This document shows, in pieces, positions 26,309-35,653 of a stretch of 36,269 nt of DNA. The notes under the pieces were generated by a model. That model ran no database searches. It was not told the origin of the DNA and worked only from the letters and a program-made list of their open reading frames with translations. A program made the translations under genes and the position numbers. The DNA lies in the IMG/VR virus record IMGVR_UViG_3300045125_000075, positions 1 through 36,269 of that record; one strand, given 5' to 3'. Numbering within the stretch: the stretch's first letter is position 1; every line of letters begins with the position of its first letter. Origin of the DNA: a virus.

Positions 26309-26343
26309 GGTTTGATGAAGGGTTGAGTTTGGCGAGGGCGTCA

Positions 26344-26696
26344 TCAAACATAAATGTGGAGGACGCTGGTGCGGGACACTTTTTCGGCAAAGGTTAGTTG
26401 CAAAGACACTTCCTTGATGGCCTCGCGCATGGCTACCATTTCCATCTGGCATTCGGTCAGCTTGCCCTTTGTGGAGATCCGTGCGCCTGTTGCTCGTCGG
26501 CAAGTCTCGTCAATCGTGCGGCGGAAATGGATTCGGGCCTTCATCCCGCTCGCGCTCTAGCTTTGCTCGCAAACGCTGATGTCACATAAGAAAACTCTGG
26601 CAGGTTAAATCCATCCGGTATTCCATGACACTTACGCGCCTCCGCATTCGTCTCTGGCGTTGGTCGTGGTGGGGTGGTGTCCATGTTCGTGTTCAT
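26344..26696 (-). CDS. Coiled-coil hypothetical phage protein, frameshifted (~115 aa)
   Basis: Starts MNTNMDTTPPRPTPETNAEA at 26696, continues KCHGIPDGFNLPEFSYVTSA, then by frame changes AKLERERDE and ARIHFRRTIDETCRRATGAR to EAIKEVSLQLTFAEKVSRT. The sequence matches the general pattern of a widespread phage hypothetical (M..TPRTDA......FARKLERER DEAR) whose C-terminus is a coiled coil. Function unknown. Ends at TAA 26344, or possibly further downstream if another indel is present (DDALAKLNPSSNHEP follows in frame +1). Confidence 0.5.
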
Positions 26697-26710
26697 AAAT
26701 TTTTCATTCC

Positions 26711-28646
26711 TCATTCCTCATTCCTCATTTCAATAACTCCCTCCCCAAAGTCCCAGTTCCGCATGTCCACATGCCGAGGACCGGCGAGGCAGAAATACCG
26801 CCACACCGCATTGGCATCGCTGCATGCCTCGTCCTTCTTCTTGGTCGTCTCCGCGTAGTCAGGCACGGTGTAGTTCGCAAACATGAAGCGCGTGTTCGTG
26901 CATTCGCGGTTCACGCGCACCTTCGGCTGCTCAAGGATGGTCGTAGCTAGCGCATCTCGTATCAGCGCATTCCCCTCGGCCACGCGAACGCCTTCCGGCA
27001 GCAGGATGGTGATGCCAAGATCGTAAAACTCCTGCTGGATGGTCGCGCCGCCATTGCCGCGCCACTGCGCCCAGCGCGGATCTCCGTAAGTCTCATATGG
27101 CTGCGCCTCCTGCATCGTGCTGCCATCGCGCGAGCGGATGCTGCCTCGATGCTGCCTTGCCATGGCTCTCACCTGTTTCCGCCAGCTTTTCGAGCAGGCG
27201 ACGCGCGCATGCCGATGAATCATCTCGGCATACTGCCCAAAGCTCCACTTCAAACGCAGGCGCTGCGCTGGACCTTCATCGCCATTCGCCCGGTCCTTCT
27301 CACTCAGCACTGCCCACGGTCCCGGTAGCACGTCATCAATCGGCACATTCTCACAGGGCCACTCCATGGCCTGCCACCAGCGGCCCATGGCATCCACAAT
27401 CCACCAGCCAATGAAGAAGGGCTTGGCCTCCGCGCCGTCGATCACTTCATACAGCGTGCCTTCTCGTGGCAGATCGGCCCAATCACACAGGTGCGCCTCC
27501 GGCTGCCACACGGCCTCAAACTCACTGCGGCTGGCCGCCTCGGCATCGCCATACAACTTGATGCGGATCACCTTCTCCGGGCTGCTAATGTAATCCTTCG
27601 AAAGCTGCGGATAGACATGCACATACTTGTTGGCCGCCGTGTGCAGGTAGGCCACCAGCCGCGTCTCCTCCGCCGGGTAGGCGATCAGTGGCACCCGTGG
27701 ATCTTTGACACCAGGCTTGCCGACCAGCTCGGGGGCGATGATCTTCCACTTGTCTGGCTTCACCGCGCCCTGCATGAAGTAGCGCACCGTCGGCGTCCAG
27801 CCCTCCTCGGGCGTGTAGGTGATCAGATGCACGCCGTGCATCAGCGCCGCCAGCAGGGAGCCATGCGGCCGCCGTGCTCCGGGCCTGCGCTCCACCAGGG
27901 CACGCAGCTTGTCTTGCAGCGCCAGCATCTTCTTCCGGTGCTCCTCGGTATCCGTCTCGATGGCGCGTGACGCCAAGCGATCCTTCAGCGCCTTCACATG
28001 ATCCACCGGGATGCCCTCATCGCTCCACACACTCGTCAGCGCGTAGCCACGAAACGCTCTCCAGCTCTTGCGTAAAGAACCGGAACTGGATCATGCCGCC
28101 GCCCTGGTAGCGCTCGCCACCGGCATCCTCGACATACAGGAAGCGCTGGAGCTGGTTGTCGGTGAACTTCCCGCCGCTGAACTTGGCCTTCTCATGCTTC
28201 GTCTGCTTGATCTTCCCCGCCGCACCCCCCAGCACCTCCGGCGGCAGGAAGCTCTCGATCGGCTTTTGCTGAAGATTCTGCGAGTCCTCCTCACGCCGGG
28301 CCATGCAGAAGATCGTGGCCTTGCGCGCATACTTCCAGGCCTGCACGGTGAGCATCGCCGCCACATGCGTTTTGCCCGCACGAATGCCGCCGCTCACCAA
28401 CAGCTCCAGCACGCGCCCAGGATGCGCCAGCCGTTTCTCGCACAGCTCCAGCAGAAACACCCACCACTCCCACGGCACCCAGCCGCAATCCAGCGGCCGC
28501 TCCCGCATCTCCGCGATCGCCTGGTGCCGCGCATCCACCGCCAACGCCGCGCCCTCCTCCCCCAGCGCCCCCAGCTCCTCGAGCGTAACCCGCTCAATCA
28601 CCGGATGCGCCTCTTGCATGGCATGCAGTTGCTCGATCACGTTCAT
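26711..28646 (-). CDS. terL: Terminase large subunit, one frameshift (~645 aa)
   Basis: ATPase and nuclease that packages DNA. Starts MNVIEQLHAMQEAHPVIERV at 28646. Walker A is GGIRAGKT at residues 86-93; Walker B is LTSVWSDE, seen when the frame is corrected at about 28040 (FRGYALTSVWSDEGIPVDHV). Motif III-like LITYTPEEGWTPTVRYF follows. The C-terminal part (WWIVDAMGRWWQAMEWPCEN) matches the nuclease region, with candidate acidic metal ligands in VDAMG. One indel only. Preceded by and overlapping the small-subunit-like gene (ATGA), as in a standard packaging operon. Confidence 0.85.
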
Positions 28647-29215
28647 GCGTTCTCCTCCTTCGTCATTCGGATTTCTTCATTCCCACCTCCGGCGGGCATC
28701 ACTTCCGCCTCGACCACCAGGTCGCTGCGTTCGGCGAGTTTCGCGCGGGCCTGCTCACGCAGTTGGTTCAGCTTCTCCACCGCGCTCACCTCCCGCACCT
28801 CGCGGATCTCGGTCGGCATGCCATGCAGGCTGCGCTCGATGTCATGCGCCATCTTCGTGCTCATCGCCACCGCCATGAGGTCCGACTTCTTCGCATCGGG
28901 CAGCACTTCCACCAGCTTCGCCGTGCCCTGCATCACCGCGATCTGCGCGCTCACCGCATTGATCTGCGCCAGCTCCTCCGTGCTGAACTCGGTGCGGATC
29001 AGCGCCGTGATCGTCTGGCGGCTCTTGTCCACGCCCAGTTCCCTGAGCTGCCGTTGCAGCTCCGAGATGTTGGCAATGCCATGCTCACGCACCATCTCCA
29101 CGCACAGCGCGTAGCTGGCCGGATCGGTGCTGCGCCAGTTCTTGGCACTGTGCTTCCGCCACTCCTCGACAGGCGAGGGTGGCAGATCCAAAGGCAGCGG
29201 CGGGGTGAGGTCCAT
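28643..29215 (-). CDS. terS: Terminase small subunit-like protein (190 aa)
   Basis: Intact ORF, MDLTPPLPLDLPPSPVEEWR onward, overlapping the terL start. It contains an HTH-like segment ANISELQRQLRELGVDKSRQ TITALIR, where terminase small subunits bind pac/cos DNA, followed by helices (STEELAQINAVSAQIAVMQG; HDIERSLHGMPTEIREVREV) that could form the oligomeric ring. Identification rests on position and fold outline, without clear family homology. Confidence 0.6.
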   Translation of the reverse strand: MDLTPPLPLDLPPSPVEEWRKHSAKNWRSTDPASYALCVEMVREHGIANISELQRQLRELGVDKSRQTITALIRTEFSTEELAQINAVSAQIAVMQGTAKLVEVLPDAKKSDLMAVAMSTKMAHDIERSLHGMPTEIREVREVSAVEKLNQLREQARAKLAERSDLVVEAEVMPAGGGNEEIRMTKEENA

Positions 29216-29227
29216 GCAGGGGTGGCT

Positions 29228-29629
29228 TCAAAACGGGATGTCATCGTCCTCGAAGCCCTCGGTCATCACCTGGGCGGATTCACGGCTCTCGGCGCTAGCT
29301 GGCCGGGCGCTGCGCTGGCCGCCGGGCTCATACTCGCGCGCATTGCCGAGGAACGGCATCTGCGGCGGATTCGGCCCTTCCCGCTCGGCCTTGCTCACGC
29401 TCTCCTTGCACCAGTGCGTGTTGCCATACTCGTCCTTGCCGTCCTTGTTCGGCACAAAGTCCAGCGCCAGCCCCAGCCGCTCCGGGTTCCGCTCATTCAC
29501 GCGGATGCGCGACTTAGACAACACAATCACGAGGCAGTCCTCCGCCTCGCCGGTCTTGGATTTCAGCTTCATGCGAAACGCTCCTTGGAGCTTCGCGGGG
29601 TCAATGTAGGCATTCAGTTTGTTGGGCAT
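29228..29629 (-). CDS. Single-stranded DNA-binding-like protein (133 aa)
   Basis: Starts at ATG 29629 (MPNKLNAYIDPAKLQGAFRM) behind a CA-rich leader. The body contains short beta-strands (EDCLVIVLSKSRIRVNERN; GLALDFVPNKDGKDEYGNTH) and then a disordered linker, ending EGFEDDDIPF. A disordered linker followed by the acidic DDDIPF tip is the protein-interaction tail of SSB proteins. The OB-fold is compatible in size but not conserved enough to assign a family, so a phage-type ssDNA-binding protein is inferred. Lies near dnaB-type and replication genes in the same operon. Confidence 0.65.
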   Translation of the reverse strand: MPNKLNAYIDPAKLQGAFRMKLKSKTGEAEDCLVIVLSKSRIRVNERNPERLGLALDFVPNKDGKDEYGNTHWCKESVSKAEREGPNPPQMPFLGNAREYEPGGQRSARPASAESRESAQVMTEGFEDDDIPF

Positions 29630-29660
29630 GTGGGTGTGGGTGGTAAGTGTGAGTCTGGTA

Positions 29661-31219
29661 TTACTTGCTGGTGAAAAACGCCTTGAAGGTGTCGTGACCA
29701 TAGCAGCCGCGCGTTTCGTCGATGACGAATTGGACCGAGAGGCTTTCCCTTGTAGTTTTTGCTGCTCAGGAAATGAGACACGCCCTGCTGGCACGCACCT
29801 GTGATGGCGCGATACGCGACAATCATTTCCTTCAGCGAGGTTTTTGTCTCCGTCGTCCAAGTCAGATAAGGCTCTGTATCGCGCTTACCCATTTTGAGCA
29901 AAAGATCCGCGCGAGCTTCGCTTAGAGTTGATCCGTGCGCGGTGTAACCGTCACGTTGAACAATATAGCTTATTTTTGTTTGCCCAACGATCCGCACACG
30001 TTTGACGCCACCTCGAGAATCAATGACCCGAGCAAGGATACCATCGTCTAAAGTTAGATTATGCGAAGCAAGAGCACCCACTAACGCAGCACGACAAAAT
30101 GACTTAGCTGAAGGGCAATCTCTCTTTGCAAGCTTCGGAAACGCCGTCTGGGTGTTGGCATCTCTGACGTCAAGGCTGTCACCGATGGTTGTGAGTTTAG
30201 GAAACGCCGTCTGGATGTCGGCACCTCTGACAAAAAGGCCACCACCAATCGTCGTGAGTTTAGGAAACGCCGTCTGGGTGTTGGCACCGCTGACAAAAAG
30301 GCCACCACCAATCGTCGTGAGTTTAGGAAACGCCGTCTGGGTGTTGGCATCTCTGACGTTAAGGCTGTCACCAATCGTCGTGAGTTTTGGAAACGCCGTC
30401 TGGGTGTTGGCACCGCTGACGTCAAGGCTGTCACCGATGGTTGTGAGTTTAGGAAACGCCGTCTGGATGTCGGCACCTCTGACAAAAAGGCCACCACCAA
30501 TCGTCGTGAGTTTAGGAAACGCCGTCTGGGTGTTGGCATCTCTGACGTTAAGGCTGTCACCAATCGTCGTGAGTTTTGGAAACGCCGTCTGGGTGTTGGC
30601 ATCTCTGGCGTCAAGGCAGCCACCAATCGTCGTGAGTTTAGGAAACGCCGTCTGGGTGTTGGCACCGCTGACGAAAAGGCCGCCACCGATGGTTGTGAGT
30701 TTAGGAAACGCCGTCTGGGTGTTGGCACCGCTGGCGTCAAGGTAGCCACCAATCGTTGTGAGTTTAGGAAACGCCGTCTGGGTGTTGGCATCTCTGACGT
30801 CAAGGCTGTCACCGATGGTTGTGAGTTTAGGAAACGCCGTCTGGGCGTCGGCACCGCTGACGAAAAGGACGCCACCGATGGTTGTGAGTTTAGGAAACGC
30901 CGTCTGGGTGTTGGCACCGCTGACGAAAAAGGCCGCCACCGATGCTTGTGAGTTTAGGAAACGCCGTCTGGGTGTTGGCACCGCTGGCGTCAAGGTAGCC
31001 ACCAATCGTTGTGAGTTTAGGAAACGCCGTCTGGGTGTTGGCACCGCTGGCGTCAAGGTAGCCACCAATCGTTGTGAGTTTAGGAAACGCCGTCTGGGTG
31101 TCGGCACCGCATGCATAAAGAGTGCCGGTAATTGTTTCAAATTGGTAAACTATTCCAGGTTGTGCGAATAAGTCGCCTTGGTGCTTGTGTTCGATAGGGT
31201 TTTTGAATTTCTGTTTCAT
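29661..31219 (-). CDS. Repeat protein: sixteen 21-residue modules plus C-terminal domain, frameshifted
   Basis: Starts MKQKFKNPIEHKHQGDLFAQ at 31219. Sixteen tandem modules of consensus TIGGxLxVxxANTQTAFPKL follow. These vary mainly at GGGLFV/GDSLDV/GGYLDA and at SGANTQ/RDANTQ/RGADIQ, and should fold as a beta-solenoid or LRR-like rod. A frameshift at 30926-30930 comes from five A where sister modules have four. The C-terminal domain contains YIVQRDGYTAHGSTLSEARA, VAYRAITGACQQGVSHFLSS and, after a frame change near 29735, QFVIDETRGCYGHDTFKAFF, ending TSK at TAA 29661. Similar rods with this tail occur as uncharacterised phage proteins; function unknown. Confidence 0.75.
30123..31110 (-). repeat. 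63-bp tandem repeat array (16 copies)
   Basis: The motif GGAAACGCCGTCTGG (plus strand) recurs every 63 bases from about 30136 to 31082, once after 64 because of one extra A. Blocks of two or more units are duplicated nearly exactly (for example 30174-30290 and 30426-30542, four units apart), showing recent slippage or unequal recombination. The unit is a multiple of three, so several frames stay open. Confidence 0.9.
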
Positions 31220-31240
31220 GTCGGTGTGTGGTTGTGGGTG

Positions 31241-32160
31241 TTATTGGTTCTCCAATTCGTGACGGAGCCATGTGGCAAAAGCGCTTTCGTTAGGCGTCAG
31301 TTCCGTCGTGACGCTAGAGTTTCGTTAAAGATCTGGCGTCGTAGGCTGCCCGGAGAATGTTCAATGTGGCGTAAAACGCTTCCGTTTGTTGCGCCCCGCC
31401 TCCAGCTTGAGATTTGAATATATCCGTGCGCAATCTCAAAGCCGGTGAGCCTCTCTCCAAGGCTTCGCCTGTATGCACCTGCTTGGCAAAATCGACGGCA
31501 AAACGGGTATATTGCCACGCATACACCATCCAGGCGGCTATACGCGAAGCCGACCATTTGCGGTGATCAACACACATCAGCGGTTGAAACGCCTCGATTT
31601 CTTCTCGCAGCAAACTGATGACCAGGCTCATCTGATGCGCGCTCGGCTTAAAGGATGATGTTACAATGGAGTTATACGCGAACAGAACCAGCAATCGCGC
31701 GGTAGCAGCCACCCAGTTTGACACCTTCTGATCCAGCATCAAAGTAAGCACATCTGCGGAAGTGCGTTTCGCGTGCGAATCAATCACTGCAAGCGCTGCA
31801 CGGTCCACGCCCAAAAGTCAGATTGATCCAAATCGGTGGATAACCGGCCGTTTTGTTTGCCGTAACGCGGTGTCCACAATCAATGGTTTCTCCTTGAGTG
31901 TCCACGCTGAAGCCTTGCCCCGTGCAATACCAACGTCCCATTTCCATGGAATCAACCAGAGACTCAAGCTGTTTGGCTTTGATGGTCCGGTTCCGTGTGT
32001 TGTGCTCGTGAAGATAGTCGATCAGCGCAGGCCATGTTTGCAACTGCACTGTGATCGGATGCGGCTGCACCATCAGGCTCAAATCTTTCCGCAGCGCCTC
32101 GGCAAATTGATCATGCGCTTGCTTCAAGATTGCAGGTTGTAATGTCAATGAGGATGTCAT
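31241..32160 (-). CDS. ParB-like phage protein, frameshifted (~305 aa)
   Basis: Starts MTSSLTLQPAILKQAHDQFA at 32160 behind a CA-rich leader. It reads NTRNRTIKAKQLESLVDSME, GRWYCTGQGFSVDTQGETID and CGHRVTANKTAGYPPIWINL, the order of the ParB/Srx-type fold in which a D..G.(I/L)IDGQHRL.A motif holds the catalytic or nucleotide site. Here the usual Gln of GQH is Cys-Gly-His (CGHR). After frame change at about 31805: ALAVIDSHAKRTSADVLTLM, then a helical C-terminal domain, and finally ELTPNESAFATWLRHELENQ to TAA 31241. Known relatives are small phage and plasmid proteins of uncertain role; DNA binding is plausible. Confidence 0.65.
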
Positions 32161-32219
32161 GTGTGTAGTGGTTATGTGGTGGGTGTGGGTTGTGGTGATG
32201 AGCTCTCGCTCGGTGAAAC

Positions 32220-33893
32220 TCAGTCAAAGTCGCTGCTCCAATCCTCCGAGGATTTGCCCTTGCGGCCCACCTCGCGCGCGGTCTTGATGGCTTTTTCCTT
32301 CTTGGGGGTGGCGTAGCTGCCGAACTGCCAGTCACGCCAATCCGTGCTGTTGAGCCTCGGCATGCGGCTGCTGAACCAGGTGCGCCAGTCCTCAAAGCGC
32401 ACATGCAGCTCCGGCGTCGGCCCGCGTCGGTTCTTGCGTATGTAAATCTTCGCGTCCTGCTCGTAGTCCTGCCGCGCCCAGCCGCCGTCTTCCTCGCCAT
32501 ATTTATCGCCGCTGCTCCAGCACTGCGGATTGCGCTCGCGGCGCGGCTCCACGGCATCGGTCCACCCGCGTTTCTTCTCGTCGCTCAACGTGTGCCAGCC
32601 GAAGAAATACGGGTCGCGATGCAGCATCCAGACGTGATCGGCATACCACTCGATGCTGGCGCTGCCGCTCAGATCGGCAAGCACCGGCGGCTTGCCCGCG
32701 TTGCGGTCGGTCTCGCGGTTGAGCTGCACCATCAGCAGCACCACGAGCTTGTGATACTTCTTCACGAATTGCAGCGTCTCCATGACCTCCACCAGCGCCT
32801 CGCGCTCGTCCTTCAAACCGCGCTTGGTGACGGCTTTGATGAGGTGCAGGTGATCCACGACGATCCAGCGGATGCCATGCTTGCGCTTGGCCACCTGCAC
32901 CTGACTGCGAATGTCGGCCGTGGTGATTGCACCTCCATCGGAGATCAGCAGCGGAGAACGCTGCACCTCCCGCGCCTTGAGGTTCATGGCCTCTTGGTCG
33001 GCGCGGCTAAACATGCCGGTGATAGCTTTGCTGGTGTCCACCCCACCACCGCCGAGGATGATGCGATCGTAAAGCTGCACGCCGCTCATTTCCGCGCTGA
33101 AGACGAGCCCCGGCACTGCCGCGCAACACAGCCATATTGTGAATCAACGTGGTGGCCATGGCGGTTTTGCCCTGTCCTGGGCGGCCTGCGATGACCACGA
33201 TCTCACCCTGCGAATCATCGAGGCCATGCACGCTTTGATCCAGCTCCAGCAGCCCGGTCTCGATACCCATGATCTTGCCGCGATTGGCGATGGTGGCTTC
33301 AGTGCGTTCCACCCACTCCATCACGCCCTGCTTGGCGGACACCGGGCCAGTGCTGTATTCGCCGCTGGCCTGCATGGCCTACACGCAGTCAAACACGCGG
33401 CTCTCCGCCCGCGCAATGACGGCCACCGCATCGGCCGTCTCATCGTCTTTGCCATGGTCAAAGCATTCCTCGATGCTTTCGGCGCAGGCATGGATGGTGC
33501 AGCGCAGCATCCACTTTTCGCGCACCACTTGCAGGTAGTGCGGGTAATGCGCCGGCACAGGCGCATGACAACCGAGATCGGCAATCTCCGCCGCGCCGCC
33601 CACAAAATCGAGCCGCTCCCGCTCCCGCAGCGCATGCGTGAGGCGATGACCTCGACGGGCTTGTTCGCATCCAGCAGGGTGAGCATGGTTTCATACACAG
33701 TCTGGTAGGCCGGGCTGTAAAACGCCTCCGGCTTGAGCCGGGTCCGCACCTCAGTGAGGCGCTCCGGGTCTTGCAGGAGGCAGGAAAGCAGGCCTTTCTC
33801 GGCATCGCGTGCCTCAGGCATCGCCCGATTGATCCGCGCCAGCCGAGCCTCGGGGCTGTCTGGCCGGTGTTCGATAGGCAGGGTATCGCTCAT
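32220..33893 (-). CDS. dnaB: DnaB-type replicative helicase, frameshifted with in-frame TAG (~555 aa)
   Basis: Starts MSDTLPIEHRPDSPEARLAR at 33893 after a strong SD (AAAGGAGG). The N-terminal DnaB domain reads DAEKGLLSCLLQDPERLTEV and, after a frame change, LTHALRERERLDFVGGAAEI and VVREKWMLRCTIHACAES. A TAG codon at 33379-33381 interrupts the linker (FDCV-stop-AMQASGEY) in the same frame. The C-terminal RecA domain follows: GIETGLLELDQSVHGLD, Walker A GRPGQGKT, a frame change, and Walker B WIVVDHLHLI, then motifs around MVQLNRETD. Ends SSEDWSSDFD at 32220. Domain order and motifs make the identification firm; the stop codon needs confirmation. Confidence 0.85.
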
Positions 33894-34120
33894 GCGGCCT
33901 CCTTTCCATGCTCACGCAGCCAGGCGCGCACTTGCGATTTGTCGCTGGCAGTCATCTGCGGCCAAGCGGGACAGATCTGCTGCCACTCCTCGCCGAACAA
34001 AGCGGCCATAGCTTGCTCATAACCCACCGGCGGATGCTCAATCGTCAGCAACGCGCCCCCTTCTTTTTGCGCCCAAACCCGACCATGCAGGCTGCGGCAT
34101 GCCGCGCAGATCCCCGCCAC
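33890..34120 (-). CDS. Small hypothetical protein upstream of dnaB (76 aa)
   Basis: Apparent start GTG 34120, stop overlapping the dnaB start (ATGA). It contains AGICAACRSLHGRVWAQKEG, with a CxxC pair, then LTIEHPPVGYEQAMAALFGE and WPQMTASDKSQVRAWLREHG. Could be a small replication cofactor. It also carries one of the purine-tract repeats within its AQKEGGA segment. Its 5' end overlaps the YdaU-like gene by 83 bases if both are read as given; an indel may hide the true boundary. Confidence 0.5.
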   Translation of the reverse strand: MAGICAACRSLHGRVWAQKEGGALLTIEHPPVGYEQAMAALFGEEWQQICPAWPQMTASDKSQVRAWLREHGKEAA

Positions 34121-34891
34121 GATCCTGCTCTTTGGCCAGCCAACTCGTCACAAACTTGCGCCAGTTGCTCTTGCGCGCCTTCGCAGGATTGGCCTTCAGC
34201 CATTGCTCCATCGCCAGCATCTGCCGCCGGATGTCGCAGGCGGGATAGGCCTGCGAGGCTCATCCCACAGGTCGCCAGTGAACCCGGTCCACCCGCCCTC
34301 CGGCGCCCATGCCAAAGCATCTTGATCCGCGCCCCCCTTCTTTTTCTGGCCAGAATCCGGTTCGAGTTCAACGGCAGGCAAGCCACGGCAGCGCCGTCGC
34401 CGCTCGGTCCAGCACCGTCAGGTGCGGACAAGAAGGTGGTTGTTGGTTGTTGGTTGTTGGTTGTTGGTACGCGCGTGCGTAGCATACCGTTCGCATTGCG
34501 TTCGCTATGCGTTGGCATTGCGTTCGCATTGCGTTCGCTGTACGATGGCATCTGCGTTTGCATTGCGATTGCTTCTGCCATCGCACCGCTGCCGATGCTG
34601 CGGCTTTCTCGGCTTGGCTGCGAAACTCGGCGATCTCGCGCTGCACTCGACGCTGGGTGTAGCCCTCCTCACCGAGCTCAAAGAACTCATCGCGCACGGT
34701 GATGACAGCCTCGCGCTCAGCCTTGTCAAAGGCGGAGCACAAACGGAAAAGAGTGCGCTCATCCTCCGGCAGTGGCCGCTCGCTGGCATAGGCCCAATCA
34801 AGCATCAGGGTGAGTGCCCCGTGCTCCAGCATGGTCAGGTGCTTCGTGTATCTTTGGCATAGTCGCCAATGTGTCTCCAATATTTATGCAC
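34038..34891 (-). CDS. YdaU-like (DUF1376) replication protein, frameshifted (~285 aa)
   Basis: Start GTG 34891 with GGAGG upstream (HKYWRHIGDYAKDT). After a frame change it reads HLTMLEHGALTLMLDWAYAS, RTLFRLCSAFDKAEREAVIT and FFELGEEGYTQRRVQREIAE, the DUF1376 fold. A low-complexity linker made of tandem CGCATTG- and TTGTTGG-type repeats follows. The C-terminal half (DALAWAPEGGWTGFTGDLWD, RAYPACDIRRQMLAMEQWLK, ANPAKARKSNWRKFVTSWLA) matches the helical end of phage replication initiators that act with DnaB. At least three indels. Ends near 34038, or earlier. Confidence 0.75.
34052..34068 (-). repeat. Dispersed purine-tract repeat, copy 2
   Basis: Minus strand reads five A, GAA, five G, CGCG. 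Here it encodes QKEGGA in the small gene before dnaB. Confidence 0.5.
34328..34345 (-). repeat. Dispersed purine-tract repeat, copy 3
   Basis: Minus strand reads five A, GAA, six G, CGCG; within the YdaU-like gene linker, encoding QKKKGGAD. Confidence 0.5.
34437..34545 (-). repeat. Two microsatellite tracts in the YdaU-like linker
   Basis: A four-fold GTTGTTG tract (34437-34468) and a 12-base repeat based on GCATTGCGTTCG (about 34490-34545). They encode QQPTTNNQQP-type and RTANAMRTQ-type linkers and are likely hot spots for slippage and sequencing error. Confidence 0.7.
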
Positions 34892-35089
34892 GGGCAGTCT
34901 CCTCCTCGAGTAAAATGTTTCTCCAGCCAGGTGCGGCTCATCACGCCGTGGCCGTCAGTGGTAAGGTTCATAAAATCGACCGTGCCACGCGTGACATAAG
35001 TCAGCTTCAAACGCGTGGACTCATGGCGGTGACGCCACACAGATCCCACGACCACAAGGTCGCACCGAACGAGCAGAAGATTGACTCAT
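34884..35089 (-). CDS. Small hypothetical early protein, frameshifted (~68 aa)
   Basis: ATG 35089 overlaps the upstream stop (ATGA). It reads MSQSSARSVRPC, then by frame change VGSVWRHRHESTRLKLTYVT, FMNLTTDGHGVMSRTWLEKH, and by another ends LLEEETARA at TAA 34884, which overlaps the GTG start of the YdaU-like gene. Two indels. Mixed composition with LKLTYVTRGTVDFMNLTTD suggesting a small beta-hairpin; no family recognised. Confidence 0.5.
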
Positions 35090-35353
35090 AGGCCGGACTC
35101 CTCCTTCAATTCGCGCGCCTGATTCAGCGCATCGTGGATGCTTTGAGACGCTAATGCGACCGCGCTTTTTTGTCGCACGCAAAAGCGGCTCATAGGCTTT
35201 GCCAGCATCACCCCGAAAGGCAATGCGCCCTGCTTGATCAATCTCACAGGTGGCCACTGGCCATGGCTCAAGCACGCCGGTGTCAGGGTTGGGACGGTAT
35301 CGCAGCACTTGCACAGCCGCGACGAGAGGGATGGGTTTGGATTCAAGTGACAT
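35086..35353 (-). CDS. Small hypothetical early protein, frameshifted (~90 aa)
   Basis: Starts MSLESKPIPLVAAVQVLRYR at 35353, continues NPDTGVLEPWPVATCEIDQA GRIAF, and after a frame change near 35160 ends SQSIHDALNQARELKEESGL. The first part is beta-rich (VQVLRYRPNPDTGVLEPWPV) and the end is a helix, a layout common for small phage accessory proteins. No function assigned. Both ends overlap or abut neighbouring genes in the early operon. Confidence 0.5.
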
Positions 35354-35370
35354 GTGGAGAGAAAAGTGTG

Positions 35371-35653
35371 TCAAAGCAGCCAGCCATGTCGGCGCTGCAT
35401 CAGCTGCGCCTCGATGCGCATGCGTTCCTCGCATGCCGCCACGATGTTCTGGCAAGCGAGCAAATTGATCCGTGTCGTGGCACGCTCATTGAGTGAGAGC
35501 CAGCTTGTCTGCTGGGCTCACATCCTCGCGCGCCAGCAGCTCATCGATGTCGCGCAGGATAGCGGCGCACTCATCAATGCGCCGCCGAGCGTGCAGCAGC
35601 TCATGCAGCGGCCGCTGGGCAATGGCCTTTGTGGCGGGCGCGTAAACACTCAT
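35371..35653 (-). CDS. Helical early protein, frameshifted (~95 aa)
   Basis: Starts MSVYAPATKAIAQRPLHELL at 35653, overlapping the previous stop. It continues RRRIDECAAILRDIDELLAR EDVSPADKLAL. A one-base frame change at a CTCACTC stretch then gives NERATTRINLLACQNIVAAC EERMRIEAQLMQRRHGWLL. Two amphipathic coiled-coil helices are apparent. No family recognised. Confidence 0.55.

Noticed and set aside
28068-29114. 348-codon plus-strand ORF
   Set aside because: Antisense to the terminase genes, whose Walker motifs and ATGA overlap establish the coding strand.
30002-30745. Plus-strand and second minus-frame ORFs across the repeat array
   Set aside because: A 63-bp repeat keeps several frames open automatically; only one frame joins the unique N- and C-terminal domains.
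30123-31110. CRISPR array
   Set aside because: Units are contiguous coding repeats with no unique spacers and no cas genes nearby.
29661-31219. Diversity-generating retroelement target
   Set aside because: No reverse transcriptase or template repeat seen in the window; variation looks like unit shuffling, not A-directed mutation.
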